From positions 1,060,708 to 1,124,707 of the forward strand of contig RHPI01002368.1 in NCBI GenBank assembly GCA_009103225.1: DNA of 64,000 nucleotides, read 5' to 3'. The stretch is from Chlorokybus atmophyticus. Taxonomy: Eukaryota > Streptophyta > Chlorokybophyceae > Chlorokybales > Chlorokybaceae. The notes beneath the pieces are model-generated. The model had not been told where the DNA came from and did no database searches. It saw only the letters and a program-made list of their open reading frames with translations. A program made the translations under genes and the position numbers. Position 1 is the stretch's first letter. Every line of letters begins with the position of its first letter. Below, one piece after another: positions 11,174 through 22,916 of the stretch.

Positions 11174-13380
11174 ATGGCTTCCCCCAAGCCGGCATGGCCA
11201 CTGTCGTGCACGTGCGCCATGGTGCTGATGCTGTGCGCTGCGTTCCTCTTGCAACCGGCCGTCTCTGCGCCGTCCAAGGTCGGCGTCGGCCCAGGTGGCC
11301 CCCCGCCACCGGCGAAATCCCGCTACTACTCGGCGAATGTCAAGCGCAGTATTACAGCATCGGACCCCAACGCCACTGTGGTAAGCAATCAGCAACAACC
11401 TGCAGCGGTGGCCAGCGGATGCTTATGCTCACTCTGTTCCTGCGTCTGTGGCAGGTGACCGAGACAATCACGGTGCTGTTCGACTTCGGGGCCTCGTACA
11501 GCCTGTTGATCATTGTGCGCTACGACTTCGGGTCTGACCCCTCGGTGCCCGTGCCAAAGGACTTCCATACGAGCATCAAGTTCGTGTTCGACGACGCCGA
11601 GTTCCCCCTCCCAAAGCTCACCGACCAAGACGTCTTGTTCGTGGAGGGCAGCACGCCCAACATCATCGCCTACGCTCTCCTCTACGACCTCCCCGACGTG
11701 AGTGCCGGCCCTAACACATGCGCATATATAAGCGGCCCATGCATGTACGTGTTGTGCCAGCGCGCGTGCAAAGTCTGAGTGTGTGTTCACGTCTCAGGTG
11801 AAGACGGCAGCGAGCAAGGGGGGAGCCCGTAAGCTGCTTGCCGCGTTGGATTCAGTGCCTGCTCCAGCCCCCGCCGCCACAGAAGAGTACTACACGTTTC
11901 TGACAGGCGTGGAGAAGGAGGCGTACGACTATGCCCTGTACACCCCCGGGTACAGCCCGCTGGCGGCCAAGTTCCTCACCAACTACTTCAATGTGACCCT
12001 GGCCAAGGACGCAAGCTCGCAGACGGCGTCCGCATCTGCCGCGACGGTGGAGGACCACACTACCAACAGGAAAAAGGGGAACAAGGGCAAGACTACTCCA
12101 AAGCCCCCGCCCAAGCAGAACCCCCCTCCCACACCCCCCCAAAAGAAGAATCCCCCACCATCCCCGCCTGACAGCTCCGGCGGATGGTTTTCAAACTTCT
12201 TGAATAAATTTCACTTTCATTATCACTACGGTTACAGTTTCGAATTTGGCGGAGGTGCGTACATCCACCTTTATGCTATCGGGGAATGCATGCACTGCTC
12301 ACCATCTAGGTACACATGTGAGCATCATGTTGTGTTTGCATTGCAGCCGGCTCTGGCAAGAAAGACCCGCACTTTGTGGGTTTCCACGGCCAAGTCTTCA
12401 ACTTCCAAGGCACCAACAATGGCGCATCTGGTTGCGACTACGTGCTCGTCTTTGATCTGCAGACCAACCTGGCCGTAGTGGCGCACTTCTCCGAGCGCGA
12501 CCTCTACCGCGGTGGACGGACCAACGAATTCCGCACGTACATGACCGCGATGGCGGTGCACGCGCCTGGTGTCGACCTGGTTGTTGCACACGACAATATC
12601 GTGGGCTCCCGCAACGAAAGCAGCCAGGGCCTTGTGGTGACCTCACGCGACGGTCATGTGCTGGCGGGTATTGACGCGTGCGCCAATGACGCCTGCGTTG
12701 TATTCCGACGCCAGGTAGGCCATGCAGCAGTTGGGCCTAGGTGGGGCGAAGCAGCTCACGCTCACGCTCATGCTGTCTCTTGGGCAGGGTGATCTGATCA
12801 CGGCGGTCACGATAAAGACGGAGGTCGCGGAGGTGGTGGTGTACGCCAACTTCTACGGGCTGGACTTGGACATCCCCTTCATCCAGGCGTCGCCGGAGAT
12901 CGATGGCGTTCTGGGCCAGACCGCACGCGAGGGCGGCGGGATGGTTGGTGATGGCGAAAACGGTGCCGGCGTCATCCGAGGCTCGCCCAGCGACTATGGT
13001 GAGTGTACACGTAGTTTCCACTATCAGCTCGAGCTTTGTTGTCACTGACAGTACTGTATGCTGCGGTTGGCAGAGGTGCAGGGCCTGTTTGACTACGACA
13101 CCTTTGCCGCGCGCAAGGTAGCTGACCGCAACGCAGCTGCGCTCGGCGACAGTGATGCTGGTGCCTGGGGTGATGATGATGACATCGCTGGCATTGACCG
13201 TCGCAGTATGATGGAAATCAAGCCTGTGGCCCTGCGTGCCTCAGCAGGTGCGCGTGTGCACGTGCAAGTGTGTGAGAATGACATGTGTGTCAGTGGATGT
13301 CTACACGTGCGATGGTGGTGCAGGCGAGTCAGTCAACTGACTACTGCTGTTGCTGCGCAGGATACGCTACTGGTGAGTGA
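11174..13380 (+). CDS. secreted Pro-rich protein with a DPHF (VWD/root-cap-like) domain, seven exons
   Basis: Spliced model: 11174-11380, 11455-11697, 11798-12254, 12347-12714, 12788-12998, 13074-13247, 13361-13380. All introns are GT-AG, 74-113 bp, and every phase closes to give 559 residues. Residues 1 to about 32 form a signal peptide (hydrophobic core LMLCAAFLL, then AVSA). A beta-rich globular part and a YYTF/YDYALYTPGY segment follow. A PPPKQNPPP/PPPSPP spacer occupies roughly residues 250-278, as in algal extracellular-matrix proteins. Exon 4 opens with KKDPHFVGFHGQVFNFQG, typical of VWD or plant root-cap domains, and has a Cys-containing core. The C-terminus is Asp-rich. It probably acts in the cell wall or matrix. 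No frameshift or stop interrupts it, unlike nearly everything else here. The exact family is unassigned. Confidence 0.85.
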
Positions 13381-14650
13381 GAGTGGCGGGAGGAGGATAG
13401 AGTACCGCTCAGTGTGCACCTGTGGTGTATTTGACGTAGGTGAATAAGCTGATAATCGGCACCTTCTAGACCCCGTAGACCCGACCCAAGAAAGTAGACA
13501 AGAGCGAGCAGTATTGCTACACCCAAGTTACTTTGCAACAAACTGGTTGGACTTAGGCGAGACATATGCATGCCGGTCCCTAATATAAGATTTGGGTGAT
13601 GATTCCAGCTATTCTAGATACGCATCAGATGCAGGATGTGTTGCTGATACTGCATGCAGAGTAAGCTCAACGTTGTCCTTGTCTTTGCTGGCCTCAAGGT
13701 GCTTCACTGGCAGTAATATGCCATGTGCATGTGGTGACACTGTGCATGGCAAGCTTTAACTTTGTCTTCGTGTTGGCTGGTGCCTTCTTCCATGCATGTA
13801 TTAGCAGACATTGCTCGCTCATGTGTAACTGCTCAAACCACCCTTCGTGACAAGTGTCTTTGCCAGCCATTCCCACGCTGTTGACATTCTTATTCTAGGA
13901 GTTAAGGTCGTGCTAATAATGCTGCACATTTTTAAAGCAAAAGCTACCGACTGCAGGTTGCTGCAGTAAACATCCTACCCAGCAAATTGGGCTGCGATCT
14001 ACACATACACATGCATGCGCTGCATACACACAGGGACTACCTGTGTGAAGGGATAATGCCTTTCACAACACATGTATACAGGTATGGGCGATGCACTTGT
14101 TGAACATACCTACAGACATCCTCAAAGGACGCACATTGTCAACGCGACTGTGCAAATTTACATCACAGCATACTCACCGACATTCATACTTATCACAAAC
14201 TCGCATGCATGCACGCTCGGCAAGCACAGCAGGCACATGCGAACGCGTGCGCGCAGCAGCTTCACATACTCGCCTTGAGTCACTACTCTCAGTACAAGAG
14301 TACAGCGACTGTTTACTTGGACTGCCATGCGCATCCACACAATCTTAGGAACACAGTGTTTGCAAGTAGGCACAGTCTCTTGTTAGAGATCAACATACGC
14401 ATACATACATGCATGTCAGCAAGTTAGCAATCCCTGTCCTAATGTATAGATCATACGCACAGTTCATGTCCGAACTTGCTGCTTTAACTGCCGTCGCTTG
14501 CATGCTCATCTATTTGTTGTGACGCCCCACCCCAACCATTGTGAGCAGCATGGCTAGCTGCTGCATAACTGTCTGTCTCGACTGCATTGCAGCGCATGAC
14601 GTTGATGGTGAGATCTACAGAGCTTCGCCTCAGCAATGGCAGTGGCTTAG
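13381..14650. other. intergenic, no supported gene
   Basis: The 3' flank of the secreted-protein gene, rich in TGCATG/CATGCA repeats. A TGTAA at about 13,823 is the first chlorophycean-type poly(A) signal but is far from the stop codon. Confidence 0.4.
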
Positions 14651-14869
14651 ATGCTGTCTCTAGCGCTTCTGGCTGCATGCGCCTCCGCCCTCACCGTGAA
14701 GGACTTGTCACGCAAGCGGTCCAGAAGGGGCAACCTTCTCTTTGATGCTTACAGTCAGGCACCATTCCCGCGCTACCAGCATCAGGAGGCATTCCACTCA
14801 GCTATGCCTACAGCCAGGCATCGACCCCGGCTATTAGCATGGGTCTCGCGCGACACTGAGCAGTTGTGA
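14651..14869 (+). CDS. possible small secreted peptide (72 aa)
   Basis: A single short frame begins with MLSLALLAACASALT, a plausible signal peptide, followed by a basic KDLSRKRSRRG segment that could be a propeptide cleavage site, and a polar tail. It has no homology I recognise and no supporting promoter. It may be a chance frame or the first exon of a longer gene. Confidence 0.25.
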   Translation: MLSLALLAACASALTVKDLSRKRSRRGNLLFDAYSQAPFPRYQHQEAFHSAMPTARHRPRLLAWVSRDTEQL

Positions 14870-15145
14870 GTCAATCCTAGTAGGTACCTAGTACAAGTCA
14901 TAGCCCGTACTAGCTGATCCGTTGTGAGTTTGACCTAGGCCTTGTTTAGGTCATTGCGTAAACTAGCCGTCGGCTTTAAACTGCACAGTTGTCACTTACG
15001 TGTAGAGGCTTACTACTTAGCCTCTGTACACTTTATTTATTTTCTTTAACCTAAACAAGAGAAATGTATCAAGAAGAAACATGTACGAGTTGGAGGCAAC
15101 AAAAGGGCTAATACATGCTAATCAACAGAGAACACATCACGAACA

Positions 15146-16496
15146 CTAGTATCTAGTGCATGCCAGTGTATCCGAGGAAGAGGAGAAGCGCAAGCTGTAG
15201 AGCAGAGGATAGAGCGGCGAGCCCACAAGTCCGTGAAGGCTGTGAAGCGAGCAAGTCAAATGTCTTCCAGCGGCGAGGACGTGACTAGAAGCCACTCCTC
15301 CTTGGCCCGAACTTGAACACTGGAAGCGAGAGAGCACACAATGACAGTCGAGGAGGGGGAGGAACCTGAGTACATCATCGAACGCCTGGCCACCCAGATG
15401 TGCCAGAGAGTCAATGCGCAAAGAGTCGACCACATTGGACAGAGCTGTGTGTGAGAACTAGGAAACGAAGCGTGAAACATGAGCTAGGAAAAGGAGAGGG
15501 GAAAAGGGGAGCCGCCAAGGCGTCTCCATAGAGCAGGGACCCAAGCCCAGACTGCACGAACCAGCGAGCAGCAAAGGAAGAGGTGCTCGAGAGTTTCAAG
15601 ACATTGCAGAGAGCATGACATACACTCCCTAAAAAAGTTCATCTTGGCGCGCCTGTCACCTGTGTGCATAACACTCAGCGGCAAGGATGAAAAGAGAGGG
15701 AGCCAATGGACAGCCCTGTCTCACACTGCGGTGCAGAGCGAAGGGAGAAGACAAGTGGCCGTTCACTAGCACCGAGCTCCAGCTCCCCCCATTCATCGTG
15801 CGTACCCATTGCCGAAAGGTCGGGCCGAAGCCCAAATGCGAGAGCGCGCCGTCTAGAAAGTGCCCGTCTAACCGGTCAGATGCCTTCCCAAAGTCTAGCA
15901 GGAGAGGAGCACCGTGCTGCCCTGTGTGCGCACGCTGCACACACAGGGCAGCGTATAGCGTCCAGGGCCACTAGCACATTGTCCAGGATGTACCTGTGGC
16001 GTACAAAGCCTGCCTGCAACGGGTGGACTGCCGTAGGAAGCACAGGCGCCACGCGAACTGCTAGGGCTTTGGCCAGAATCTTGTAGTGGGTGGGCAGCAG
16101 CGTGATGGGCCGCCAGTTGCGAAGGTCAGACTGTTCTCTCCTTTCTTGTGCAACATGAGGATGACCCCCTCGCGCTGACCTTCACCCAACTGCCCTTCCG
16201 CTAGAACATGTTGAGTAAAGAGAATATTCCTCCCGTAACAGCGGCCATGCAGTCTGCCAGAACGCCGTGGTGAGGCCGTCCTTGCCTGGGGCTTTGTGCG
16301 GGGGCATGCTCTGTAGTGCAGCGTGCAACTCAAGCAGTGTCAGTGGAGACTCCAAGACCTGAGCTTGTTGAGCGGAGACCTTCCTATTCAATGCCTGCCA
16401 ACACTGTCGGGCTGCAGCTGCCTTTGCTGCTGGCGGGGAGGGCGAGGAGGTGTATAGCTTGTGATAGAGCTGCTGAGACCTCGTCCAACATACCAC
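15146..16496 (-). pseudogene. LINE reverse transcriptase, fragmentary, YADD region deleted
   Basis: RT block 1 is present as MPPHKAPGKDGLTTAFW (about 16,270-16,320). A later frame carries LLDFGKASDRLDG and RSVRQGCPLAPSLF (RT blocks 3 and 4). Immediately after the AAECYA residues the sequence jumps to a C-terminal zinc-finger-like CLETLEHLFLCC segment (about 15,570-15,610). The catalytic YADD palm and the thumb are therefore missing. Several frameshifts separate the pieces. No RNase H is recognisable. Confidence 0.8.
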
Positions 16497-16619
16497 TAAT
16501 GCTGGTCACCGGTGTTGGCAAGGTCTTATGGGCATGAGTGACAAAATGAAGCACGTGCGCATGAGTGTGAAAACGGCCTTGGGAAAGAAGAAGGAGGTCA
16601 TCCGCTCCCCTTCAAGACG

Positions 16620-17795
16620 TCAGCGGGCGCTTGAGCGTATGGCAGCACCTTTTTGCAGCACCCGAGAGAGTGCACCTAGATTAGTCAGCAGACGGGAGTG
16701 CTCTAGTTGAATGGCTGTGTCTCCAGGACTAGCAGACAACGCCGCATCACATCTGCCCAGCTGGTCCTGCAGATGATGTAGCTGCCTGTTGTGTTGTTGC
16801 CGTACAGTGTGCCAGTGCTTCCGCGCCATCATGGCAACCTTCGCAAGCCCAGCTTCAAACCATCGTATGTAGGCCTGCCTGGAGTGCGGAGAGGTAAGCC
16901 GGTGCAGCTGCCACAGACTTTCCAACTCTGCCATAAAAGAAGAACGCTTGAGAAGAGCGGGGTTGAGCTTCCACAAGCCCGGGCCCTGGTCCACATCCAA
17001 GCCAGAGCGTATAGATAAATGCACTGGCTTATGGTCAGACAGCCACTCCTCCTGCAGGATTGAGGAGCTGTCAAAGAAAGTACTGAGAGTGGCGGAAGCA
17101 TAAAACCGATCAAGGCGCGCAAGCCTGCGGCCTGTCCTCACGCCTGTTGTCTCAAGTGAAGGCGCGAGTGCCAGAGTTGCAGCTGCGCCACACATGCAAG
17201 GCCATCTCCCCCACCATTGCATGAAGACCACCTGCGTCTTCCATGCTAGAGAGTCTACCATGGCGAGAGCGATCCTCATCCACATCCTCCACACAGTTCC
17301 AGTCACCACCCAGCAAGTACCAATCCGTGTGAGGGAGGAGAGAGGGGAGTGTAGAGAAGAAAGCGTCTCTGGCCTCTCGCGTGTCCAAGGGTGCGTACAC
17401 ACTGGCGAGGAGAAGGACTCCACCAAACCAACGAACACGCACCCAACAGCATCTAGCAGGGACGGCCACGCCTGTGTCGATGATATAGTTATGCCAAGCT
17501 GGTGGGCACAGGATTGCCACCCCCCCGCGTGTGCCTTCCGCAGGGCCCACACACTCGTGCCCCGCCAACAACATTTCGCCGTCCATTGGGCAGCTGGTGA
17601 CGTTCCTAGTTTGGTCTCTTGCAACAGAAGGACTCCATCCTTCGACAAAGACCATGAGCGAAAGCGGGTGATTGCCGATATGCGACGCCGACCATGCGAA
17701 GATGCACCTGCCAAGCTTGACTGATTGCCGTTCCTGCCTTGAACATTCCACGTCCACACGGAGAACGTGGACGTGAGACTTGAAGACGCTTGCAT
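16620..17795 (-). pseudogene. LINE ORF2, AP-endonuclease domain
   Basis: It starts at the ATG at 17795-17793, overlapping the ORF1 stop as TGATG. Endonuclease motifs appear in order: WTWNVQG, LLLQETK, GGDWN (in the alternate frame near 17,310), RLARLDRFY and SDHKPVHLSI. These are the metal-binding and catalytic blocks of exonuclease-endonuclease-phosphatase enzymes that nick target DNA. Two frameshifts move the central part into another frame (17,152-17,802) and back. A long linker follows towards the RT. Confidence 0.82.
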
Positions 17796-20700
17796 CAGTC
17801 AAGGCCCAACACCCGCTCCCAAGAGTATGGCGCGCCTTGAGGAGGGGTTCCGCCAGCCAAAGGCCATGACGGACATGATGAAGGGTGCTGAGCGGAGGTG
17901 TTGGCGGTGACGTGAGAAGCGTGCTCTAACACCTCCAGCACCTGTGCCTCAACGAGGTCGTGGCTGCTTCCCACAACACCCTCAACAAGGAGTGGATCAA
18001 CCCACAGCACATCCTCCGCGCCTGAGGTGGGGGGGGGGGACATTACTTCCTCGTCGTGCCACAACCATGTGTGAACATGGTATGACATGCCGTCTGCAGC
18101 CATGTGCATGAATGAGAGCTCCGGGCTTGGAGTAAAATGTGCAGACTCCGGGACGCCCAGCATGGCCGAAGCCAGCCCCCGCGCCTGCCTATCATGGTCG
18201 GAGGGAGAGGGGTCCGCTGGCAAGGTAGCCGGGATGGTTAGCTTGTCGCCGTTCTGGCGAACCAGACCCAGCCACCAGCACTGGGCCGCATACTTGTACA
18301 CCAGGACTGCCAGAGCATGCGGGTGGGGTGCAAGTCTCTCCGAAGGGGTGGTGGTGATTGCGGGGAGAGGGGGGTGTGACGGGAAGAGCTGCAATTTTCT
18401 TCTTACCGACGGGGGGCCTCCCGGAAGGGTGTGATGGGATGGGGGAGGGAGGCGGGGAACGGAGGAGCTGTCCATTTGGGATGGGGAGGCGGACATTGCG
18501 GGGTGGTGTGGGCGAGGAGTAGTGTAGGGAGACTCCGAGAAGTCCGTGTGTGAGGAGGAGGGGTGAGACGGTGATGATAGCGGAGTGCGTGCATGTTGCT
18601 CCCACCATGTGCGCATCGCGGAGGCTATCATCAAGGGTGTGATGCGAGGCTTGCCGTGCTTGCTGAGTTTGGGGCGGGCCTGGGCTTGCCACTCCGACAA
18701 GGACACCCATTGCTGCTGCGCCGTTGCTTAGTGGCATGCCTCGGCAGGAAGAAGCAGTGGGCAAAGAACGAATAGGCATGGATGCAATGGCGTGCCCCCC
18801 GCGAGTGGGCTTGAGTTTGAGACAGACGACTCAAGCTCAGCGTCCTCCCTGGTGGCGTCTAGTGACACACCGGCCTGCTCCAGCGTTGCCCGCAGTATGG
18901 AGCAACAATGTTGCATGCCGTCAGCCTCACCCTGCGCAGAGGGGAGGAGGTTGCCAAAATGCAGCCCCGTGCTGCGTTGTGTTGTGTCCGTGAGAAGTAG
19001 GGACAAGCAGTCAGAGGAGTCCCCTGCGTTGGCAAGCCCCACGGGGACAATAAACGCCGTCTCCCATGCTGAAGAAGAAGGCTTGAAACCCGCATCCTGA
19101 AGCAGTTCTCCCAACCAGAGACGCTGTTGGGGATGGCGATCAGCCTGGGTTGTGCGAGCAGCTTGCACTGGCTGGTCGTAGGGGACCATCCCACCAGCAG
19201 GCGGGGCTGGCGGGAGGCCATCCTCCTCATCCTGATCGTCACACCACAGCTTTGAGGGTGACGGATACGGAGCCACACGCGGGGAGGGTGCTCTGCGCGC
19301 AGCGGCGGAAGCTTCGTCTCCAGCCAACCTTCCAGCGTTTGCTGCTGGGTTGGGCCATCAGCAGTCATGCGAGGCAGCTGCTGAAGGTCGAGAGCAAGGT
19401 CTGCGCACGAAGCGCTGGCAGAGGGTGTGGGTGGGGTGGGGTGGGGAGACGAGGGGGGGGCCTGCGCAGCTGCCTCGCATGACTGCTGATGGCCCAACCC
19501 AGCAGCAAACGCTGGAAGGTTGGCTGGAGACGAAGCTTCCGCCGCTGCGCGCAGAGCACCCTCCCCGCGTGTGGCTCCGTATCCGTCACCCTCAAAGCTG
19601 TGGTGTGACGATCAGGATGAGGAGGATGGCCTCCCGCCAGCCCCGCCTGCTGGTGGGATGGTCCCCTACGACCAGCCAGTGCAAGCTGCTCGCACAACCC
19701 AGGCTGATCGCCATCCCCAACAGCGTCTCTGGTTGGGAGAACTGCTTCAGGATGCGGGTTTCAAGCCTTCTTCTTCAGCATGGGAGACGGCGTTTATTGT
19801 CCCCGTGGGGCTTGCCAACGCAGGGGACTCCTCTGACTGCTTGTCCCTACTTCTCACGGACACAACACAACGCAGCACGGGGCTGCATTTTGGCAACCTC
19901 CTCCCCTCTGCGCAGGGTGAGGCTGACGGCATGCAACATTGTTGCTCCATACTGCGGGCAACGCTGGAGCAGGCCGGTGTGTCACTAGACGCCACCAGGG
20001 AGGACGCTGAGCTTGAGTCGTCTGTCTCAAACTCAAGCCCACTCGCGGGGGGCACGCCATTGCATCCATGCCTATTCGTTCTTTGCCCACTGCTTCTTCC
20101 TGCCGAGGCATGCCACTAAGCAACGGCGCAGCAGCAATGGGTGTCCTTGTCGGAGTGGCAAGCCCAGGCCCGCCCCAAACTCAGCAAGCACGGCAAGCCT
20201 CGCATCACACCCTTGATGATAGCCTCCGCGATGCGCACATGGTGGGAGCAACATGCACGCACTCCGCTATCATCACCGTCTCACCCCTCCTCCTCNGCTT
20301 GCAGCGGAAGCAGGTGGGAGGTGTCTGGGGGTTGATGATGCGCACCTCCGTGAGGTGCTCCACTCCTCCTGACACGGACTTGATGAGCACGGAAGGGGGG
20401 AGCACTGCCTTGCGTTTGAAGCTAAAGCGCGTAGATGGTGTGGTGAATGAGCGGGGAGCGGAGGCGGCTGAGCGGAGGGGATCGCCAAGCTGACCATACG
20501 GAGAAAGGACTTGAGAGAGAGAGAAAAGGACTTGACGATGCGCTCCCTGGAAGGAGACCCAGAAGTTGTTGTCGTCACCGCCCTCTCTCCAACGAAGCAC
20601 CGTGACTGGCTTGCCCAACAGCGTGGGCAAGCGACGTTGCTCTGCAAGGGCAAGGACGTGCTTTGTGCCGAATGCCGTGTGAAAGAGTGCTTGGATTCCC

Positions 20701-21227
20701 CCCGCCCGTGTGTAGTGCACTGAGGCAATCAGTGGGGCAGCCGGGTGGCGTGCACTCAAAGCTTCTATCCATGTCAAGCGTGACTCTAATGTCTGAGACT
20801 CAGTGTATCTGAATCTAAACACTAGTGCTCGCTGCTCTAAGACTGACTGCCACCGCTCACACGCACGCTCATTTAGTGAGATAGCATATGCGGATGTGGT
20901 GGTGAGGGTGCTAGCAATGATGCCCGGAGCGTGTGCAAGATCAGCCATCAACTTAGCTGTGAGAGTGGGACTCCCTGAGAGAGTCCCCTCGATGCCGTTG
21001 AGAGAATGAAGGGGTGGCTGCCGAGGGGCGCCTGCCACCGCATCCGCCCATGTAGCGGGCTTGAGCACGGGCTCGTCCAGAACTGGAATACCAGGAGACG
21101 CTTCTGGTCGCCGATGAACGACGCCTCCGAGGGGAGGGAAATCCTCCATAGGTAGCAGAGGAGTCAGGGAGACCTGCCCCCGATCACCAGCATCCACCAT
21201 GGCTATGGTCTCCGCGTAGTGCAGCAT
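17795..21227 (-). pseudogene. LINE ORF1 (nucleic-acid-binding, zinc knuckle), split by an inverted duplication
   Basis: The N-terminal part (21227 down to 20297) is Ala/Pro-rich, then carries a folded region and reaches TCFRCK, the first half of a CCHC knuckle, exactly at the N at 20,296. The frame resumes beyond the duplication (from about 19,465 down) and runs through Pro/Ser-rich sequence to the stop at 17795-17797. ORF1 proteins of this type coat the RNA. The interruption coincides with the N and may be an assembly error and not a biological break. Confidence 0.7.
18552..20295. repeat. perfect palindrome: two 830-bp inverted arms, 84-bp spacer
   Basis: Arms 18552-19381 and 19466-20295 appear identical in inverse orientation; their translated frames match residue for residue. 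The spacer (19382-19465) is G-rich. The right arm ends directly at the single N at 20,296, so a misjoined contig is the simplest explanation. A true inverted duplication inside the LINE is the alternative. Confidence 0.9.
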
Positions 21228-21229
21228 TT

Positions 21230-21373
21230 AGGAGCTGCACCAGAAACAGTCAGCTGCGTTGACCAGCTGCTGCAGCGCAGCGGGCAAACTACCGCCGGAT
21301 CAGACGGGGCTGGAGAGCCCCCCGGCCCAGGGGTAAGGGACCAGCCTTAACCCCCCCCCCACCCCCCCATTCN

Positions 21374-21458
<85 letters not shown>

Positions 21459-21884
21459 CTTCCGTCACCCCCTCCGCCGCCAAGGACGTCCCCTCCTTGC
21501 CGCCGCCGCCCCACCCAGTACGTTCCTCGCAACCACATATTCGCCTCTGTACGTTGATGACATTGTATGTGAGAACTTGGGAATTGAGTAATGAGAAAGC
21601 ACGGACGTTGATCTTTGGATTGATCTGAACTTGCTCTCTAAAGGTTGTGGCTTCATTAAACTGCATCCCCTCGCCGCCCCGGTTGCCAAAACACATTTAC
21701 ACATGAACGAGTCCAGTGTACACACACGTGCATTGCTTGTCATGTGATTGTGGTTGCGTGGATGCACGTTGTGTGGTCCGCATTAGAGTGTGGTATCTAC
21801 ATGTTGCCCCATTCATACACCTCACTTAACAGTGAAATTATCTTGACCTCATGCAAGGAATTGTATAAGCAGCACTACCTCTAG
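21230..21884. other. LINE 5' leader, (CA)n and unassigned sequence
   Basis: It contains the presumed LINE 5' UTR up to about 21,300, a C-rich tract, the dinucleotide repeat and about 420 bp with no recognisable feature. Confidence 0.45.
21374..21456. repeat. (CA)n microsatellite preceded by an N
   Basis: An uninterrupted CA repeat of about 41 units. The N at 21,373 marks an assembly join at its edge. Confidence 0.98.
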
Positions 21885-22916
21885 TAGTGGCTTGTTAACT
21901 TACAGTATCATCCTCCTTACACAAGTGAGTGTCGTGCATCAGTATTGCTTGCATACTTGCAGTGACATTGGTTGCATCAGTGTTGTGTTATCACTGTCAG
22001 CATATAGGGTAGTTATACGCACTAGTGTGTTGAGTGGCAGCATTGGGGGAGTTGCAGTGGAGCACACTCTACCTTGCATCCTCCTGCGCTCACCGTGCTA
22101 CTTGCATGAGTGAGTCTCGGGCTTTATAGAGACCAATCGTCATCACCGTCTTCCCCTGTTATGGAAGAGAACGCTAGCGACTTCTCCAACTGGTTGGGCT
22201 CAAACCTTTCTTATGGAAGATACGGTGCAGAAGAGAACGACAACAACACCAACAGTCCCCACTCCTCACCAGCACACAATCTAAGACATACTACTTCCCA
22301 TCATCGACTTGAAGACTTCGTCGACCATCTCGACAGTGACGATATGGAGTCGACATGCTCCACCATAATCTCACCTTCTCCGGACGTCCGAGCAAAACAC
22401 CGACGAATGGATCACCAAGTCCGACTCCAAGATGTGCTACCATAAAATTAAGACCCCCCACTGGTCAGATAGGATGTCCTTTCGCATGGCTGCACAGTGC
22501 TTGGATCATGAGACACATGAGGTGTGGAGGTGAGTGGCTGCACATCATGAAGTTGAAGGGTACGGAGTTCTGGCTGGCACCGGAGTTGTGCTTGTTGTTG
22601 CATCAACCCCTGTCACTCCCATTGCTTCAGCTGCTCCACTGGCAGACCCTACCCTTACGGCCCTGGCTGCAGCGCAGTTGACAGCTGAGGCAGACATATC
22701 AACACACCAGTTGATCATGCACTGGTTGGTCGTGAGTTGGCAGCAGCGCAGCGAGCACGTCAATCCCAGGTACAACTGCTGGCATTCAGGCTGATGGCGG
22801 AGCAATAAACGGCGTTGGAAGCAGCTCAAGCATGACATCGAGCCGCTGTGCTTGCGACTCTTATACAGACTCCAGTTCTTCTGGCGGCGGCGGCGCTCGG
22901 CGACGGCGATGGCAGG
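21885..22916 (+). mobile_element. retro-G copy B: leader and gag N-terminal relic
   Basis: The leader is homologous to 2725-2960 (TAGTGGCTTGTT...AAGTGAGTG and CACTAGTGTG blocks). Gag-like fragments follow (22110-22800) in shifting frames, including an HETHEVWR segment comparable with DHEARDVWK in copy A. It ends at the start of a minus-strand gypsy LTR relic. The coding capacity is destroyed. Confidence 0.55.

Larger units (their letters stand above)
15130..21290 (-). mobile_element. non-LTR retrotransposon (LINE, L1-like), internally deleted and rearranged
   Basis: Read leftwards it has ORF1 (from 21227), an endonuclease domain (from 17795) and a partial reverse transcriptase, ending near 15,140. 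ORF1 contains a perfect inverted duplication. The RT lacks its catalytic core by deletion, so the copy is dead. The AP-type endonuclease with a separate ORF1 fits L1-like or related clades. The clade cannot be fixed without the missing RT core. Confidence 0.85.

Noticed and set aside
11455-11520. FDFGASYSLL in the host gene resembles a retropepsin DTGASHSFI motif
   Set aside because: It lies in a signal-peptide-bearing gene with well-formed introns, lacks the second protease block, and the Asp is followed by Phe. Treated as coincidence.
18728-20119. Two divergent identical 199-codon genes
   Set aside because: They are the two arms of the inverted duplication, one being a mirror of the other, and antisense or in-frame shadows of LINE ORF1.
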